Below, piece after piece: positions 1-7,109 of a stretch of 36,417 bases of DNA. The stretch spans positions 1-36,417 of the forward strand of contig CAKZSB010000485.1 of assembly GCA_937920585.1 (NCBI GenBank), in the 5' to 3' direction. The position numbers and the translations under genes are program-made. Below the pieces are notes generated by a model that did no database searches, was not told the origin of the DNA, and saw only the letters and a list, made by a program, of their open reading frames with translations. How positions within the stretch are numbered: position 1 is the stretch's first letter; every line of letters begins with the position of its first letter. The stretch comes from an uncultured Granulosicoccaceae bacterium. GTDB taxonomy: Bacteria; Pseudomonadota; Gammaproteobacteria; Granulosicoccales; Granulosicoccaceae.

Positions 1-1
1 G

Positions 2-163
2 CTTCTTATGTATGGCCGGGAAAGCTGGGCGAGCAATCCGGCAGAAGATGGCCGTTCAAGTCACTTTGCCAACGCGACCGTTCAGTGCATCGACAATGCC
101 GGCCACTGGGTACATCACGATCAGCTCGATGAATTCCTGCAGCGCGTCAAAGACTTCCTGTAG
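2..163 (+). CDS. Alpha/beta hydrolase, C-terminal fragment (cut by window edge)
   Basis: A frame open from the left edge ends at TAG 161-163 and encodes 53 residues. It contains the stretch NAGHWVHHDQLDEF close to the end. This is the usual C-terminal block of alpha/beta-hydrolase-fold enzymes, in which the His of G-H-W is the catalytic-triad base and a short helix (FLQRVKDFL) closes the domain. The nucleophile and acid residues lie outside the window, so substrate and exact family cannot be given. The gene runs toward the HlyD gene and the two stops are only 7 bp apart, so they are convergent. The overlapping longer plus-strand frame that starts at base 12 is antisense to the adaptor gene and is not real. 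Confidence 0.75.
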   Translation, partial: LLMYGRESWASNPAEDGRSSHFANATVQCIDNAGHWVHHDQLDEFLQRVKDFL

Positions 164-170
164 AAAAGCG

Positions 171-1247
171 CTACCGCGCGCGCACCCGACTCGATTCCGA
201 CAGTCCATCCAGCACCTCAATTCGAATGCCATCGGAGAGGCCAACTTCTATCGACCTGCGCTCAAACTGCTGTTCCGCCACTTCTACATTCACAAAAACT
301 TTATCGCCCTCGAACTGCAACACCCTTTCGTCCAGGGTGAGTACCTCATCGCGCCGATCGAGAACGACATCGGCGGTTGCACTGTAGCCTGCCCGCACCG
401 TGCTCGATTGCGTGTCTGTCATCGCGGCGCGAATCTCGAATTGCACCGATCCTTCGTTCGACTCACCTTTGGGCGAGATAAACTCCAATACACCTTCAAA
501 CAGCACATCCTCGATTGCACCAATTGAAATCTGCAGAGCCATGCCCTCCCGAATTCGGCCCACTTCGGATTCGTCAACCGTACCAATAAAGACCATATCA
601 GTCATATCCGCGATGGCGGCGATTGTCGTGCCTTCATTAAAGTTATTGGTCTCGGTGACCGACTCGCCCTGCTTGACTGAAACATCCAGTATCGTGCCGG
701 CTACTGTGGCACGAATTTCATTGGAAATGGCGCCACCGTCTTCGGCTCCTCCCTCGCGCAGTACGCGTAGATTTTTTTCCGCACCCTCCAGCTCTTCGGC
801 GCGTATATCAAATTCATAGCGGTATTTATCGTACTCGCCGCGACTAATCAGCTTCTGATTGAAAAGTTGCCGAAATCGGGCAAGTTCACTTTTGGCATTG
901 TTTGAACTGATGCGTGCAGTATCAACGCGCGCCTGCGCAGAATTCAAAGTGACCGCATCGGGCAACAACTGGATTCTGGCGATAAGCTGACCGCGTTCGA
1001 TCAGTTCCCCGGGTTGCACAAAGAGCTCATCGACAACACCGGATACGCGAGGTTTAATCGCCACCTCGAGCCGCGGCACAATGCTGCCGGTCGCGACCGC
1101 CTTGCTGATGATCGTGCCGATCTGTGGTGCAATCGTCTCTATCCTGACCGGCGCCTGGCGGTTGCGATTGATCAGGAAGTACAAGCTGCCAAGCAGTAAA
1201 AGCACAACCAGTGTGGCGACTACTATTCTGATGATTTTTCCAGTCAA
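171..1247 (-). CDS. HlyD/MacA-type periplasmic adaptor subunit
   Basis: Membrane-fusion protein (358 aa) expected to bridge an inner-membrane ABC exporter to an outer-membrane channel. One N-terminal transmembrane anchor covers about residues 5-26. It is followed by a split lipoyl/barrel-sandwich domain (PRVSGVVDELFVQPGELIERGQ... and GTILDVSVKQGESV), a coiled-coil hairpin at roughly 85-165, and a beta-barrel region with GTVDESEVGRI. The C-terminal membrane-proximal part ends GLSDGIRIEVLDGLSE, as in MacA-like adaptors. The start is TTG at 1247, chosen because GGAG lies 7 bases upstream. The preceding permease gene stops just 4 bp before it, so it is the last gene of the exporter operon. No outer-membrane TolC-like gene lies in the window. 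Substrate unknown. Confidence 0.9.
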   Translation of the reverse strand: MTGKIIRIVVATLVVLLLLGSLYFLINRNRQAPVRIETIAPQIGTIISKAVATGSIVPRLEVAIKPRVSGVVDELFVQPGELIERGQLIARIQLLPDAVTLNSAQARVDTARISSNNAKSELARFRQLFNQKLISRGEYDKYRYEFDIRAEELEGAEKNLRVLREGGAEDGGAISNEIRATVAGTILDVSVKQGESVTETNNFNEGTTIAAIADMTDMVFIGTVDESEVGRIREGMALQISIGAIEDVLFEGVLEFISPKGESNEGSVQFEIRAAMTDTQSSTVRAGYSATADVVLDRRDEVLTLDERVLQFEGDKVFVNVEVAEQQFERRSIEVGLSDGIRIEVLDGLSESSRVRAR

Positions 1248-1251
1248 TGTT

Positions 1252-2520
1252 CTACTCCGACCTCAGCGCTTCTGCAGGATCGATTCGGGTGGCGTGGCGG
1301 GCGGGAATTACCGTTGCCAGCACTGCGGCCAGCGCGAGCGCCAGCATCGCAGCGACGGCCACTCGCATGTCGACAAATGGCGTGCTGAACAACACGTCGC
1401 TATCGGCACTGGCGACCTCACGGGTGAAGAGGTCGATAATCTGCAGCGCAGCCAGACCGGCCAGCAACCCGGCCAGCCCGGCGACACCCACAAGTGTTGA
1501 AGTTTCCAGCAAAATCATTCGCACAACGGCAGCCGGGGTCGCACCAATGGATTTTCGTATCGCAAACTCGCGTCGGCGCTCGCGAATGACAATCAGCATG
1601 ATGTTGCTCACACCCAATACTCCGGCAAGCAGCGTTGCGATACCGACGGTCCAGATAAAACCACGAATACCGGTAAAGAGATTGCGAATACGCAGATAAT
1701 CTTTCTCTGAGTTCCAGTCACCGAAGGCACGCCGGTCATGCGGAGCGACCCTGTGCAGGCCGGCTAACAGTTCACGCACTTCAAGGGCCAGATGCTCACT
1801 GCGCACGCCGGGCACAGGCACCATGGAAAAGTAGTTTATTCGCTTGCCACGGTTGAACACTTGTTGAAACGTCGATAGCGGTGTGAACACTGTACTGCTC
1901 AGGCGCTCGCGGTCTTTGCCATAGCGTTGCGGCCGAAAAATACCCACAACGGTAAAACTGATTTGCCTGATTTGAATACGTTCGCCAAGCGGATTCACAT
2001 CACTGCCGAACAGCTCTTCGTGTACACGCTCACCGATGACCACGACCTTGCGCCGCTGTGCGATATCGAGCTGATTGATAAAACGCCCGACCTGAATGTC
2101 CATCGGGATAATATATTCCAGCGCGGGTGTATCCCCCATCACTTCAGCTTCGGTAACTTTCGTACCGCGGCGCACATCGTTGCGCCCGCGCCATCGACCA
2201 AGCCGTGCCCGCGGGGCCAGATGCGCGACACTGTCAAGACCTGCCTCAATGGCGGTTGTGTCGTCGTTATTCAATCCTACCGCGCGCCCCGGCGCCAGGC
2301 CCTGCCATGGCTCGGATGTTCTGCTTCCCCACAGGTACAGTGCGTTAGATGCATAGCCCTGCATACTGCGATTGACGCCCACCTCAATTCCGTTGCCAAA
2401 CCCGAGCATCACGATGAGGATGAAAATCCCCCAGAATATGCCGGACGCCGTGAGTAGCGTGCGCGTTCGATTGCTGCTCAGCGCGCTGTAGACCTCGCGC
2501 CAGATATCGCGATCAATCAC
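1252..2520 (-). CDS. MacB-like (FtsX-type) ABC transporter permease, second paralogue
   Basis: ABC exporter permease (422 aa) with the MacB layout. TM1 lies near residues 20-42 (SGIFWGIFILIVMLGFG), then a periplasmic MacB-PCD-type domain of about 220 residues, then three C-terminal TM helices with the FtsX core (VLGVSNIMLIVIRERRREFAIRKSIGATPAAVVRM). I take GTG 2520 as start: it overlaps the stop of the preceding permease (GTGATTGA), implying translational coupling. A start further upstream would add 27 residues wholly inside the previous gene. It has the same ERRRE...IRK.IGATPAA block as its neighbour but differs elsewhere, so the pair probably forms a heterodimeric membrane unit. It lacks its own ATPase domain, unlike classical MacB. 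Confidence 0.9.
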   Translation of the reverse strand: MIDRDIWREVYSALSSNRTRTLLTASGIFWGIFILIVMLGFGNGIEVGVNRSMQGYASNALYLWGSRTSEPWQGLAPGRAVGLNNDDTTAIEAGLDSVAHLAPRARLGRWRGRNDVRRGTKVTEAEVMGDTPALEYIIPMDIQVGRFINQLDIAQRRKVVVIGERVHEELFGSDVNPLGERIQIRQISFTVVGIFRPQRYGKDRERLSSTVFTPLSTFQQVFNRGKRINYFSMVPVPGVRSEHLALEVRELLAGLHRVAPHDRRAFGDWNSEKDYLRIRNLFTGIRGFIWTVGIATLLAGVLGVSNIMLIVIRERRREFAIRKSIGATPAAVVRMILLETSTLVGVAGLAGLLAGLAALQIIDLFTREVASADSDVLFSTPFVDMRVAVAAMLALALAAVLATVIPARHATRIDPAEALRSE

Positions 2521-3748
2521 GTTGTTGCAACGCCTCAACCGGATTGACGGCAGCGGCGCGTCTGGCGGGCAAATAGCCTGCCAGCGTGCCGGCAAACACA
2601 ACGAGCAGAGTCACTGCCGCCACCACCGGTGTGTTGACATCCGGTTGATAGATGTAGTCATTTTCAACGATCGTGGCTTTCAGCAATTCCAGTAGCCCCA
2701 GGCTGGCCAGTAAGCCCAGATAGCCTGCAATGGCGGTGATGATCAATGATTCGGCGACAATCAAACGGGTGATCGCCGCCGGTGTAGCACCAAGCGCTTT
2801 GCGAATGCCGATTTCACGTCGCCGCTCGGCCACGGAGATCACCATGATATTGCTCACTGCAAGAATGCCGGTCAGCACCGTGCCTGCACCGACAATCGCA
2901 ACAAAGACACGGATCCAGAAAAAAAGATCGGTGACTTTCTGGTATTCATCGAGATTGTTATAAATTCGCACAGCGCGTTCATCGCTAACGGCGAAATTGT
3001 GCCGGTCGGCCAGCAGCTCGCGGGTTTGCTGTTCGCTCGCTTTGCTCTCCTCCCAACTCGCATCACCGACGGTATACAGCAGCTGGTGCACACGCGAGCC
3101 GGCACCGTAAACCAGCTGTGCGGTCGACACCGGCAGGTAGATTTTTTCCTGTTCCGAACGCCCTCCTTCATCTCTGAAAATACCGACAACCCGATAAGTG
3201 CTGGCGTTGATGGCGATAGACTCGCCCAGTACCGCTTCATCTTCGAACAGCCCTTCAACCACTTTGACCCCGATAACTGCAACTTTGCGGCGCTCGCGAA
3301 TATCCAGTTCGTTGATAAATCTGCCTTCGGTGATGATAGATTTTTCAAGATAGAGATGATCGGGATGCACTGCACGGATGTCGTAGGAAGAGGTGCGATT
3401 CTGATAAGTAACGATGGAGTCGCCGCCGGGGTAATAGCGGGCGGTGATTCGGTCGGCAACATCGAGATTGTCGTTCAGGCGATCGAAGTCATCGTTACCA
3501 AACTTTATCGACCGGCCGCGCGGGTGGCCCTGGTGTGCAACCGTTGTTTTACCCTGATAAACCCTGATGCTATTGACGGCATCGTCGCGAAATTGCAGTT
3601 CAACACCGTTTTGTATGCCCTTGCCCGCACCCAGCAGCAACACCAGCATGAAAACGCCCCAGGCTACGGTCAGCACTGCCAGTGCCGTACGGGTTTTGTG
3701 GGTACGCAGGCTCTGCGCTATTTCCTGCCAGGTGTCGGTGTCGATCAT
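2513..3748 (-). CDS. MacB-like (FtsX-type) ABC transporter permease, first paralogue
   Basis: Permease of the same exporter (411 aa). It has an N-terminal TM helix (LTVAWGVFMLVLLLGAG, about residues 27-45), a periplasmic MacB-PCD-like domain, and three C-terminal TM helices around the FtsX signature AVSNIMVISVAERRREIGIRKALGATPAA. It ends ARRAAAVNPVEALQQRD, the typical tail of this family. Its ATG (3748-3746) overlaps the TGA of the ATPase gene as ATGA, so the genes are translationally coupled. By family knowledge such permeases couple ATP-driven conformational change to periplasmic substrate delivery rather than moving substrate through the inner membrane. The substrate is not evident from the sequence. 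Confidence 0.92.
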   Translation of the reverse strand: MIDTDTWQEIAQSLRTHKTRTALAVLTVAWGVFMLVLLLGAGKGIQNGVELQFRDDAVNSIRVYQGKTTVAHQGHPRGRSIKFGNDDFDRLNDNLDVADRITARYYPGGDSIVTYQNRTSSYDIRAVHPDHLYLEKSIITEGRFINELDIRERRKVAVIGVKVVEGLFEDEAVLGESIAINASTYRVVGIFRDEGGRSEQEKIYLPVSTAQLVYGAGSRVHQLLYTVGDASWEESKASEQQTRELLADRHNFAVSDERAVRIYNNLDEYQKVTDLFFWIRVFVAIVGAGTVLTGILAVSNIMVISVAERRREIGIRKALGATPAAITRLIVAESLIITAIAGYLGLLASLGLLELLKATIVENDYIYQPDVNTPVVAAVTLLVVFAGTLAGYLPARRAAAVNPVEALQQRD

Positions 3749-4422
3749 TCGAGCCGCTCGTCACGAGCAATATCACCATCGCGCAGTTGCACCGTGCGGC
3801 GCGTTTGCGCTGCGATGTCTTCCTCGTGCGTCACGATCAGTACGGTGACGCCTTCATCATTGACATCGCGAAACAACTGCATGATTTGCGCTGACGTCTC
3901 GCTATCCAGTGCGCCGGTAGGCTCATCGGCCAGTAACAGCGCAGGTTTTGTAATCAGCGCTCTGGCAACCGCGACCCGCTGAGCCTGCCCACCTGAGAGT
4001 TCGGCCGGTTTGTGCTCGGCCCTGCCAGCCAGCCCGACCCGATCCAGATAGTCCATCGCAAGCTGATTGCGTTCCCGGCGCGGCACGCCCTGGTAGTACA
4101 AAGGCAAGGCGACATTCTCGACCGCGCTCTTGTGATTAATGAGATTGAATGACTGAAACACAAAACCGATAAAGCGGTTGCGATAGTGTGCGGCCTGTTT
4201 TTGCGTGAGGTCGCGAATAGCCGTGCCGTTCAGGGTGTAGCTGCCGCTGTCGTAGCTGTCGAGAATACCGAGGATGTTCAGCAAGGTGGATTTTCCCGAC
4301 CCCGATGAGCCCTGCACAGAGACGAAATCACCGCTCTCTATCGACAGGCTGATGCCCTTTAGCGCCTCGACCCGGTTGTCTCCCAGCTGGTAGGTTTTGC
4401 GGACATCCTGAAGCTTGATCAT
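3745..4422 (-). CDS. MacB/LolD-type ABC transporter ATP-binding protein
   Basis: Stand-alone ATPase of 225 aa, the normal length for the LolD/MacB-N group. Walker A is GSSGSGKS (residues 38-45), the Q-loop is FVFQSFNL (about 88-95), the signature is LSGGQ (142-146), Walker B is ALLLADE (161-167) followed by the D-loop ALD, and the H-loop is VTHEED near 200. It powers the two FtsX-type permeases encoded just downstream, and is the first gene of a four-gene operon (ATPase, permease, permease, adaptor). The ATG at 4422 has no obvious Shine-Dalgarno sequence, and the candidate promoter lies only about 25 bases upstream, so the leader may be very short. Efflux or lipoprotein/peptide export is plausible; the substrate is unknown. 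Confidence 0.95.
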   Translation of the reverse strand: MIKLQDVRKTYQLGDNRVEALKGISLSIESGDFVSVQGSSGSGKSTLLNILGILDSYDSGSYTLNGTAIRDLTQKQAAHYRNRFIGFVFQSFNLINHKSAVENVALPLYYQGVPRRERNQLAMDYLDRVGLAGRAEHKPAELSGGQAQRVAVARALITKPALLLADEPTGALDSETSAQIMQLFRDVNDEGVTVLIVTHEEDIAAQTRRTVQLRDGDIARDERLE

Positions 4423-4447
4423 TTAACGTGCTGGAACATCTGGCATG

Positions 4448-4476
4448 AGTAAAAATATTCTAGTGGATGCTGACAA
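4448..4476 (-). promoter_or_regulatory. Candidate sigma-70 promoter of the exporter operon
   Basis: On the minus strand TTGTCA (4476-4471, 5 of 6 matches to -35) is followed after 17 bp by TTTACT (4453-4448, 4 of 6 matches to -10). Transcription would start around base 4440, giving a leader of roughly 20 bases before the ATPase ATG at 4422. No operator-like repeat is visible. Confidence 0.4.
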
Positions 4477-4590
4477 TAAATCCGCTCGAAGGAGTCGATT
4501 CAGGGAACCGGTTTCTACATTCACGATTGTACAGCGCTACTGAAGCCCGGCCGCGCGCCCGCTCGCATTATCGCCACCAGCAGATGACAA

Positions 4591-5133
4591 TTACGCCTTG
4601 AGATCTCCCTCGGGGCGCGGTGCTGGCCGTTCACCACGATCATAGCCTTCCCAGCCCTGACCGTTGAAAACGTCATGACCTAATTGAGCCAGCACATAGG
4701 GAAAATCCACCATCACCCAGTTGTCGACAATTTTCCCGTCCACAACCTTCCAGAAATCCATATAACGAATCTCGACTTGCTTGCCAGTCGCGGCAATACC
4801 CATGAATTCACCACTGTGAATCGCCTGCTGACTGCCAAAGGCTGCCGCCCACTGACCGTCGAACAGACGGGCTTCATCGGTGCAGATCTTGTCGGAGAAT
4901 GCCGCCTGAAAGGGTCGCTGCCAGTTGTCCTGGAACTCGGACAGGCCGTTTTTCGTGCCGCAGCCGAAATTGCCGAGCCAGCGAAAACTGCCGGAGAAAT
5001 ACTCGCCGATATCGTCGATACGATGATCGTTCAAGCCATCGACCATGCCCTCGATGACCCGACGTGTACTGGCGGTTTGAGTCGGATCGTTGTCCGCGGT
5101 TAGCACCGCTTGTTCGGGTCTGTTTCCGGCCAC
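4591..5133 (-). CDS. SnoaL-like / NTF2-fold protein
   Basis: A 180-residue protein with the pattern of SnoaL-like (ester cyclase, NTF2-superfamily) proteins: an N-terminal helix (RVIEGMVDGLNDHRIDDIGEYF), a central aromatic-rich sheet, and a C-terminal strand pair around EIRYMDFWKVVDGKIVDNWVMVD. The YMDFWKV-DGKI-NWVM segment is the most typical part of the fold. The fold is used by small cyclases, isomerases and hydrolases, and also by non-enzymatic proteins; no particular reaction can be assigned. The GTG start at 5133 is supported by CAGGAAGA a few bases upstream. It is transcribed alone, away from the small membrane-protein genes. Related proteins often accompany sugar or polyketide genes, but nothing next to this one proves such a role. 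Confidence 0.75.
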   Translation of the reverse strand: MAGNRPEQAVLTADNDPTQTASTRRVIEGMVDGLNDHRIDDIGEYFSGSFRWLGNFGCGTKNGLSEFQDNWQRPFQAAFSDKICTDEARLFDGQWAAAFGSQQAIHSGEFMGIAATGKQVEIRYMDFWKVVDGKIVDNWVMVDFPYVLAQLGHDVFNGQGWEGYDRGERPAPRPEGDLKA

Positions 5134-5237
5134 GCTTTCTTCCTGTTGCTGTTATCAGCCGGAGCATGACAGCAATCGATTAATGGCACAATCCAGCACT
5201 TTGCGACGGCCAGGCAGCGTCGCAGTGGCCGAACACG

Positions 5238-5251
5238 ATCACTGCAGTGAT
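5238..5251. promoter_or_regulatory. Perfect 14-bp palindrome, possible operator
   Basis: ATCACTGCAGTGAT is a perfect inverted repeat without spacer. It lies about 105 bp from the start of the SnoaL-like gene and about 190 bp from the first small membrane-protein gene, in the divergent promoter region. A dimeric regulator is the natural reading, but no regulator can be named. A palindrome of this length can also occur by chance in 36 kb. Confidence 0.3.
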
Positions 5252-5356
5252 ACGTATCCCTTACAGTTGCTTATATTTTGTTACAGGAATTAGCCGACTA
5301 TTTCCCATAAACAGCGAAAATTGCTAATCCGGTCGCCGTGATGTCTAATGGGCCGA

Positions 5357-5426
5357 CGAGAGGCAACTAGGGAAACCCGCAAGGTCGCGAAATCCGCTAT
5401 CGCGCTCCGGTTAGCTCCGCCTCTCG
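5357..5426 (+). ncRNA. Candidate structured 5' leader (cis-regulatory RNA) of small gene 1
   Basis: An 8-bp perfect stem CGAGAGGC (5357-5364) with GCCTCTCG (5419-5426) encloses two hairpins: GGG-AAA-CCC (5370-5378, weak) and CGCGA/TCGCG (5386-5390 with 5400-5404, 9-base loop). The outer strand ends immediately before the Shine-Dalgarno sequence, so opening the stem could control translation. I compared it by eye with c-di-GMP-I, TPP, glycine, fluoride and SAM-type motifs and found no match. It may be a new cis-acting RNA or chance folding. Confidence 0.4.
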
Positions 5427-5438
5427 AGGGAGAAGAAC

Positions 5439-5603
5439 ATGAGCACAGCCAGTTTAGGAAGGCGTTACCGACGTTATAAACAGCACTACATGCATGTTAA
5501 TCCAGGCATGTTTTTCATGCTCGATTCGCTAATCGTTTTAGGGAAATTGCTGGTCTTTGCATTAGGCGCTTTCCTGGTCTACAAATTGGTCATGCAATTG
5601 TAG
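5439..5603 (+). CDS. Small membrane protein, 54 aa, paralogue 1
   Basis: The ATG at 5439 has a strong Shine-Dalgarno sequence (GAGGGAGAAG, ending 3 bases upstream) and the frame ends at TAG 5601. The protein begins MSTASLGRRYRRYKQHY, a basic arginine/tyrosine-rich cytoplasmic part. One hydrophobic helix follows at residues 31-52 (LIVLGKLLVFALGAFLVYKL), ending VMQL. By the positive-inside rule the N terminus should be in the cytoplasm. The gene at 5722 encodes a clear paralogue: RRYRR at residues 8-12, HY at 16-17, and DSLIVLGKLLVF against DSAIVIGKLLVC at 29-40. I do not recognise the family. A regulatory or partner-binding single-span protein is likely, but there is no direct evidence of function. 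Confidence 0.7.
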   Translation: MSTASLGRRYRRYKQHYMHVNPGMFFMLDSLIVLGKLLVFALGAFLVYKLVMQL

Positions 5604-5629
5604 GTACAAACCGCAGTGGCATTAACCAC

Positions 5630-5695
5630 CTAAAGCGTCGTAGACTGGGGGTCGACGGGAGATTATGATAGGAAGAAAGTCTTCCGCCCCTTTAG
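5630..5695 (+). ncRNA. Candidate structured leader of small gene 2
   Basis: Between the two small genes, CTAAAG (5630-5635) pairs with CTTTAG (5690-5695). Together they enclose two hairpins: CGTCG/CGACG (5636-5640 with 5653-5657) and GGAAGA/TCTTCC (5671-5676 with 5680-5685, 3-base loop). The architecture (closing stem plus two hairpins) resembles the leader of the first small gene although the bases differ. It ends 26 bases before the proposed ATG at 5722. If translation instead starts at ATG 5665, part of this structure would be coding. Confidence 0.3.
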
Positions 5696-5721
5696 CTAAC
5701 TACCTCGGGACACATACGCAA

Positions 5722-5886
5722 ATGAAGCTCTTGAGATGGACAAGACGTTACCGACGTCACAGACGTCACTACTCACAACCGGATGATTCCATGCACCGGG
5801 TAGATTCAGCCATCGTGATTGGCAAACTACTGGTCTGCGTCAGCTGTTTGTTCATGTTGGTTTTTATCGCGCTGCAGCTGCGCTAG
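5722..5886 (+). CDS. Small membrane protein, 54 aa, paralogue 2
   Basis: Paralogue of the protein at 5439. It begins MKLLRWTRRYRRHRRHYSQP and has one hydrophobic helix at residues 30-52 (AIVIGKLLVCVSCLFMLVFI), ending LQLR. With the start at 5722 both proteins are 54 residues long, with RRYRR at residues 8-12 and the DS-IV-GKLLV block at 29-39 in the same register. A longer form starting at ATG 5665 (73 aa) has a better Shine-Dalgarno sequence (GGGAG) and cannot be excluded. The stop overlaps the end of the convergent LacI gene by a few bases. Function unknown. Confidence 0.65.
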   Translation: MKLLRWTRRYRRHRRHYSQPDDSMHRVDSAIVIGKLLVCVSCLFMLVFIALQLR

Positions 5887-6887
5887 TCTGGCAGCCGCGC
5901 CGTCTGCCGTACGACCAGGCGCGCCGGAATAACCGCGGCACGCGAGCGCACCGATTGCTGCTCAATCTGCTCCAGCAGAATTGACACCGTCGCCTCGATC
6001 ATCTGGCGGGGTTCCTGGGAGACTGTCGTCAGCGCGTAGCCCTGCCACGCCGCCTCCGGCACGTCGTCATACCCGACCACTGAAATATCGTCCGGTATTC
6101 GCAAACCAAATTCCGCCCTCAGCACATCCATAACCGCAAATGCCATGTGATCATTGGCGACAAAAACCGCATCGGGCCGATTGTCAGCAGCCATCAATGT
6201 GCGCGCTGCCGCTGCTGCACCATCAAACTTGTATCCGCCCACCGCCCGCGCGAACACTGTCATGCCGTGCTGGGCAAGCCCCTTGTAGAAGCCTGCCTCA
6301 CGATCGCGATTAGTGGAAGAGTCCTCAGCGCCCGCGATATATGCAATGCGCTGATGACCGGCACGGGCCAGCAGATCGGCAACCAGGCTGCCACCTTCGA
6401 TATTATCTGAAGTGACACTACTGGCTGGCGACGACGCTACATAGCGATTGAGCTGGACGATTGGAATACCGGTACGGGCACATTCGGCCGCAAGCCTTGA
6501 AGACAGGGTCGCAGAGGCCATCACAATACCATCCACCTGATATTGCAGGATTCTCTGTACCACTTCGTCCTGCTTGCCCGGTTCGGTCATAAACAGCAGC
6601 ACGTGGTAGCCACGGCTTTGCAGTGACCGGGACAACTCCTCCAGCACGACAGGATAAAACTGGTTATCGAGATAGGCTGCCAACAGCGCGATCAGTCGGG
6701 ACCGGCCACTGGTCATGGCGCGCGCCAGCGCATTGGGTCGATAGCCCAGTTCACGCGCAGCGGCCTGCACCCGGTTGCGGGTTTCCTCTGAAATGCTTGC
6801 ACCGTCGGTAAACGCGCGACTGACGGCCGACTGCGACACCTTTGCAAGCTTTGCTACGTCATCTGATGTCACGCCACTTTTAGTCAT
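5883..6887 (-). CDS. LacI-family transcriptional regulator
   Basis: DNA-binding repressor of 334 aa. The N-terminal helix-turn-helix is VTSDDVAKLAKVSQSAVSRAF (about residues 6-26), followed by the hinge helix region YRPNALARAMTSGRS. The periplasmic-binding-protein-like effector domain covers residues 60-330, with typical blocks IPIVQLNRY, AGHQRIAYIAG, PDAVFVANDHMAFAVMDVLR and ISVVGYDDVPEA. I chose ATG 6887 because the family HTH normally begins within the first ten residues. The in-frame start 16 codons upstream adds only non-conserved sequence. It is a lone gene diverging from mlaA. LacI regulators usually sense sugars; the SDR/Ldh_2/epimerase operon 5 kb away is a possible target, but nothing in the sequence proves that link. 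Confidence 0.93.
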   Translation of the reverse strand: MTKSGVTSDDVAKLAKVSQSAVSRAFTDGASISEETRNRVQAAARELGYRPNALARAMTSGRSRLIALLAAYLDNQFYPVVLEELSRSLQSRGYHVLLFMTEPGKQDEVVQRILQYQVDGIVMASATLSSRLAAECARTGIPIVQLNRYVASSPASSVTSDNIEGGSLVADLLARAGHQRIAYIAGAEDSSTNRDREAGFYKGLAQHGMTVFARAVGGYKFDGAAAAARTLMAADNRPDAVFVANDHMAFAVMDVLRAEFGLRIPDDISVVGYDDVPEAAWQGYALTTVSQEPRQMIEATVSILLEQIEQQSVRSRAAVIPARLVVRQTARLPD

Positions 6888-7109
6888 GACTCGATCATTC
6901 CGGTTTTTAGCACCGGCGTCCAGTCCCGCGAGCACAGTTGAGAGGCTGTGACCATTCTTTGAACTTATGCCGCGGGCGTTATTCTAAAAAGCCGCCAGAT
7001 CCATCGCCGGACTCGTGTACCAATTCGTAACACGACGGGCACCGGTGCAGACACCGCGCCGCCACGTTTCAAGTATCATCCTGAAATAATCAACATCGAG
7101 GCAGACCAA

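Larger units (their letters stand above)
5134..5438. other. Divergent intergenic region of 305 bp
   Basis: This stretch lies between the SnoaL-like gene (leftward) and the first small membrane-protein gene (rightward). I see no convincing reading frame in it. It holds a perfect 14-bp palindrome at 5238-5251, an AT-rich run around 5262-5285 that may contain promoter elements, and a foldable leader at 5357-5426 that ends directly before the Shine-Dalgarno sequence of the small gene. Confidence 0.6.

Noticed and set aside
12-527. Plus-strand open frame of 171 codons at the left edge
   Set aside because: It crosses the end of the hydrolase fragment and runs antisense through the adaptor gene. 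The hydrolase reading in another frame is clearly better.
2999-3982. Long plus-strand open frame of 327 codons
   Set aside because: It is antisense to the first permease and ATPase genes, has no recognisable domain, and composition fits a shadow frame of GC-rich coding DNA.
5357-5426. c-di-GMP-I (GEMM) riboswitch
   Set aside because: GGCAAC, GGGAAACCC and GCAAGG are superficially similar, but the conserved GGCAAACC...GACGCAAAGCC...tetraloop-receptor order is not present.
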